From positions 1-13,275 of the forward strand of contig JANQDY010000253.1 of assembly GCA_028278625.1 (NCBI GenBank): a stretch of DNA of 13,275 bases. Direction: 5' to 3'. Under the pieces are notes generated by a model. That model saw only the letters and a program-made list of their open reading frames with translations. It ran no database searches and was not told the DNA's origin. Below are positions 12,701 through 13,275 of this stretch, piece by piece. The stretch is from Thermodesulfobacteriota bacterium. Lineage in GTDB: Bacteria > Desulfobacterota > DSM-4660 > Desulfatiglandales > Desulfatiglandaceae. A program made the position numbers and the translations under genes. How positions within the stretch are numbered: the first letter of the stretch is position 1; every line of letters starts with the position of its first letter.

Positions 12701-13275
12701 ACTATGTGAGGGCCTATGCAACCAATGATGCCGGGACATCGTACGGCAAGAGCGTTTCTTTCGTCACCAGGGCCCAGGCCGCGACGGTGAGCACCCAGGC
12801 GGCGACGAATATCGGCAAAACCGCCGCCACCGGAAACGGAAATGTGACGGATCTGGGATCTCCCCCTCCCACCCAGCACGGTGTCTGCTGGAATACCACG
12901 GGAACGCCCACCACGGCGGACAGTAAAACGGAAGACGGACCCGTGAGCGCCACCGGCCCGTTTACCTCCAACATCACGGGGCTTTCCCCCGGTACCACCT
13001 ACTATGTGAGAGCCTACGTCACGGATGCGGTCGGAACCATTTACGGCAATCAAGTCTCTTTTACCACCGGCGATCAAAGGCCGTCGGTAAGGACCTGGGC
13101 CGTGACGGCCATCGGCACCACCACGGCGGACGGAAACGGCAATATAAAGGATCTGGGCGGGCCCCCTCCCACCCAGCACGGTGTCTGCTGGAACACCACC
13201 GGGAATCCCACCATATCAGACAGCAAAACGGAAGACGGGCCCGTGAGCGCCACCGGTCCTTTTACTTCCCATATG
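9796..13275 (+). CDS. Large exported repeat protein: beta-helix, Big_1-like, DUF11 and Fn3-like repeats (3' end outside window)
   Basis: The frame is open from GTG 9796 to the window edge, giving 1160 codons without a stop. GGAAGG precedes the GTG; the nearby ATG at 9800 is in a frame that soon stops. Residues 1-30 form a signal peptide (basic start, hydrophobic 11-28, GFGA/T). Residues about 31-440 are a parallel beta-helix of NosD/PbH1 type: IQDAVNSASSGDTIVVHAG opening, then repeated N-x-I-x-x-N-x-x-x-G-I rungs, closing with the usual NWWG (424-427). Residues about 446-554 resemble a bacterial Ig-like Big_1 domain (VPDGTPVAFDI). Two DUF11 domains follow (about 555-676 and 677-796), each with LTKT at the start and NSGPS or NNGPS. 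From about 797, 100-residue Fn3-like repeats with GVCWNTTG and TTYYVRAY run past the edge. It is probably a surface or secreted adhesin-like protein; its ligand and anchor are unknown. Confidence 0.88.
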   Translation, partial: MNGKTGFHKQAIFYVISMLVLLSPVIGFGATIDVYPGQKIQDAVNSASSGDTIVVHAGTYTENIAVKKQLTIKNAGDGDVTIIAKKGSDPCIKITSSGSGSTIQGLILAGATSDDGIHLDEAGNCFIKDNHILNNGHFGIHSTGSGNTISGNHIANNGRDGIHIKGDNNTVNDNTIDNIRGNGIHIIGKQNRIFGSAQYTQSITNCARSGIRLSTGISPLQSKDDNEVYNNALEKNFHGIHVLLSSSNMIHDNRIINHHQGIYLLDSALNDIYGNTVKRNKEFGINIQQVLDCPWKPERNMVHNNTITECLISGIILENLNIFREKNLNDVYDNHISLCLIGIDALRDTASSIHDNTIEAVGVGIGLERSKDTTIFQNRIRVDLIGIWFIGSSSNNVSFNSISSLAHALINSGNSGEVNAAYNWWGSNDDPGSLIEGPNVIYAPYLVLSADANPEKVFDSEPLNMSTITADLWHDSSGNYHDPAYGHVPDGTPVAFDITNVPPLGDLDPLESQTSSGSATSTFTATDTGEADITASAGWQTVHTSVTIGALSLLSLTKTASSDPVKAGQDITYTMKVHNSGPSQAEDVELTDVIPLHLGNVGYSLVSDVGPWESWPPGPGYVDLQSLPVDQVKNVWIIGTVDPDTPNGTLLENTASVTSTTYPGTISASVTTTVASVAHVALTKTVDDATPGVGERVTFEVAAKNNGPSNAKDIRILDIMPLAFADVVVTPSKGSYDDGLWTIPSLSVDEKATLRLEGTVTQEMECKIYTNIAFTKYPNASPKVVSATISVKCPVPGVTTLAVTDIGKTTATGNGNVTDLGSPPPTQHGVCWNTTGNPTISDSKTEDGPVSATGPFTSRMTGLSPDTTYYVRAYATNTAGTSYGNDVSFTTSGQRPTVSTQAATNIGKTTADGNGSITDLGVPNPTEHGVCWNTTGDPTISDSKTEDGPVSATGPFTSHMAGLSPDTTYYVRAYATNDAGTSYGKSVSFVTRAQAATVSTQAATNIGKTAATGNGNVTDLGSPPPTQHGVCWNTTGTPTTADSKTEDGPVSATGPFTSNITGLSPGTTYYVRAYVTDAVGTIYGNQVSFTTGDQRPSVRTWAVTAIGTTTADGNGNIKDLGGPPPTQHGVCWNTTGNPTISDSKTEDGPVSATGPFTSHM
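12184..13275 (+). repeat. Tandem 300-bp in-frame repeats encoding Fn3-like modules (3 full, 1 cut by the window)
   Basis: The units are 12184-12483, 12484-12783, 12784-13083 and 13084 to the edge, with an exact 300-bp (100-codon) period and no indels. Each unit reads T-x-x-A-T-x-I-G-K-T-T-A near its start, GVCWNTTG at its centre, a near-invariant SKTEDGPVSATGPFTS, then TTYYVRAY and SFTT. Segments 12575-12675 and 13175-13275 differ at one base in 101, while other parts of the units have diverged more, pointing to recombination among units. Confidence 0.9.

Noticed and set aside
12000..13179. Several minus-strand open frames across the repeat region
   Set aside because: They recur with the 300-bp period and are the complement of the repeat-coding frame; a GC-rich repeat without antisense stops explains them.
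12184..13275. CRISPR-like array
   Set aside because: The repeats are 300 bp, in frame, contiguous and coding; there are no short repeats with unique spacers and no cas genes.

Overview
The window looks like a chromosomal segment from a Gram-negative bacterium of mid GC content, most like the Desulfobacterota (sulfate-reducing 'delta-proteobacteria' and relatives). The reasons are a large FadJ/FadB-type beta-oxidation protein, a class III cyclase joined to a DUF1566 domain, a slipin, and a large export-signal protein combining a beta-helix with DUF11 and Fn3-like repeats. The lineage is an inference from gene content; there is no rRNA or tRNA to confirm it.

Layout. Positions 150-959 (+) encode a class I SAM-dependent methyltransferase. 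An AT-richer gap of about 465 bp follows, then a small ABM-fold protein (1425-1718, +). This converges on a FadJ-like hydratase/3-hydroxyacyl-CoA dehydrogenase (1773-3887, -), with a strong hairpin between the two genes. Next is a membrane-anchored nucleotidyl cyclase with an apparently periplasmic C-terminal DUF1566 domain (4017-5780, -). After another gap of about 400 bp comes a compact minus-strand operon, reading right to left: a YtrA-type GntR regulator (8812-9177, GTG start), a two-TM slipin (7872-8801) and an exported class C beta-lactamase-like serine hydrolase (6177-7847). Gaps are 10 and 24 bp and each gene has a good Shine-Dalgarno site. The regulator's promoter carries two imperfect palindromes built on ATTGT/ACAAT half-sites, which suggests autorepression of the operon. 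Positions 9422-9567 hold the wreck of a VapBC toxin-antitoxin locus: the VapB N-terminus joined out of frame to the last residues of VapC. From 9796 to the window end an open gene (at least 1160 codons) encodes a large exported protein: signal peptide, parallel beta-helix, Big_1-like domain, two DUF11 domains, then 100-residue Fn3-like repeats with an exact 300-bp period. It runs off the right edge.

How the genes fit together. Only the GntR-slipin-hydrolase set is clearly one transcriptional unit, plausibly an envelope or membrane-stress module. The others look like independent units.

Most notable: the dehydrogenase half of the FadJ-like protein has lost three of its four classical catalytic residues while the hydratase half is intact; the slipin sits with a serine hydrolase instead of the usual NfeD partner; the surface protein shows mosaic repeats; and four AACCGGTT palindromes were found, all in intergenic DNA. 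I did not find a clear new defence system, CRISPR array or complete mobile element.
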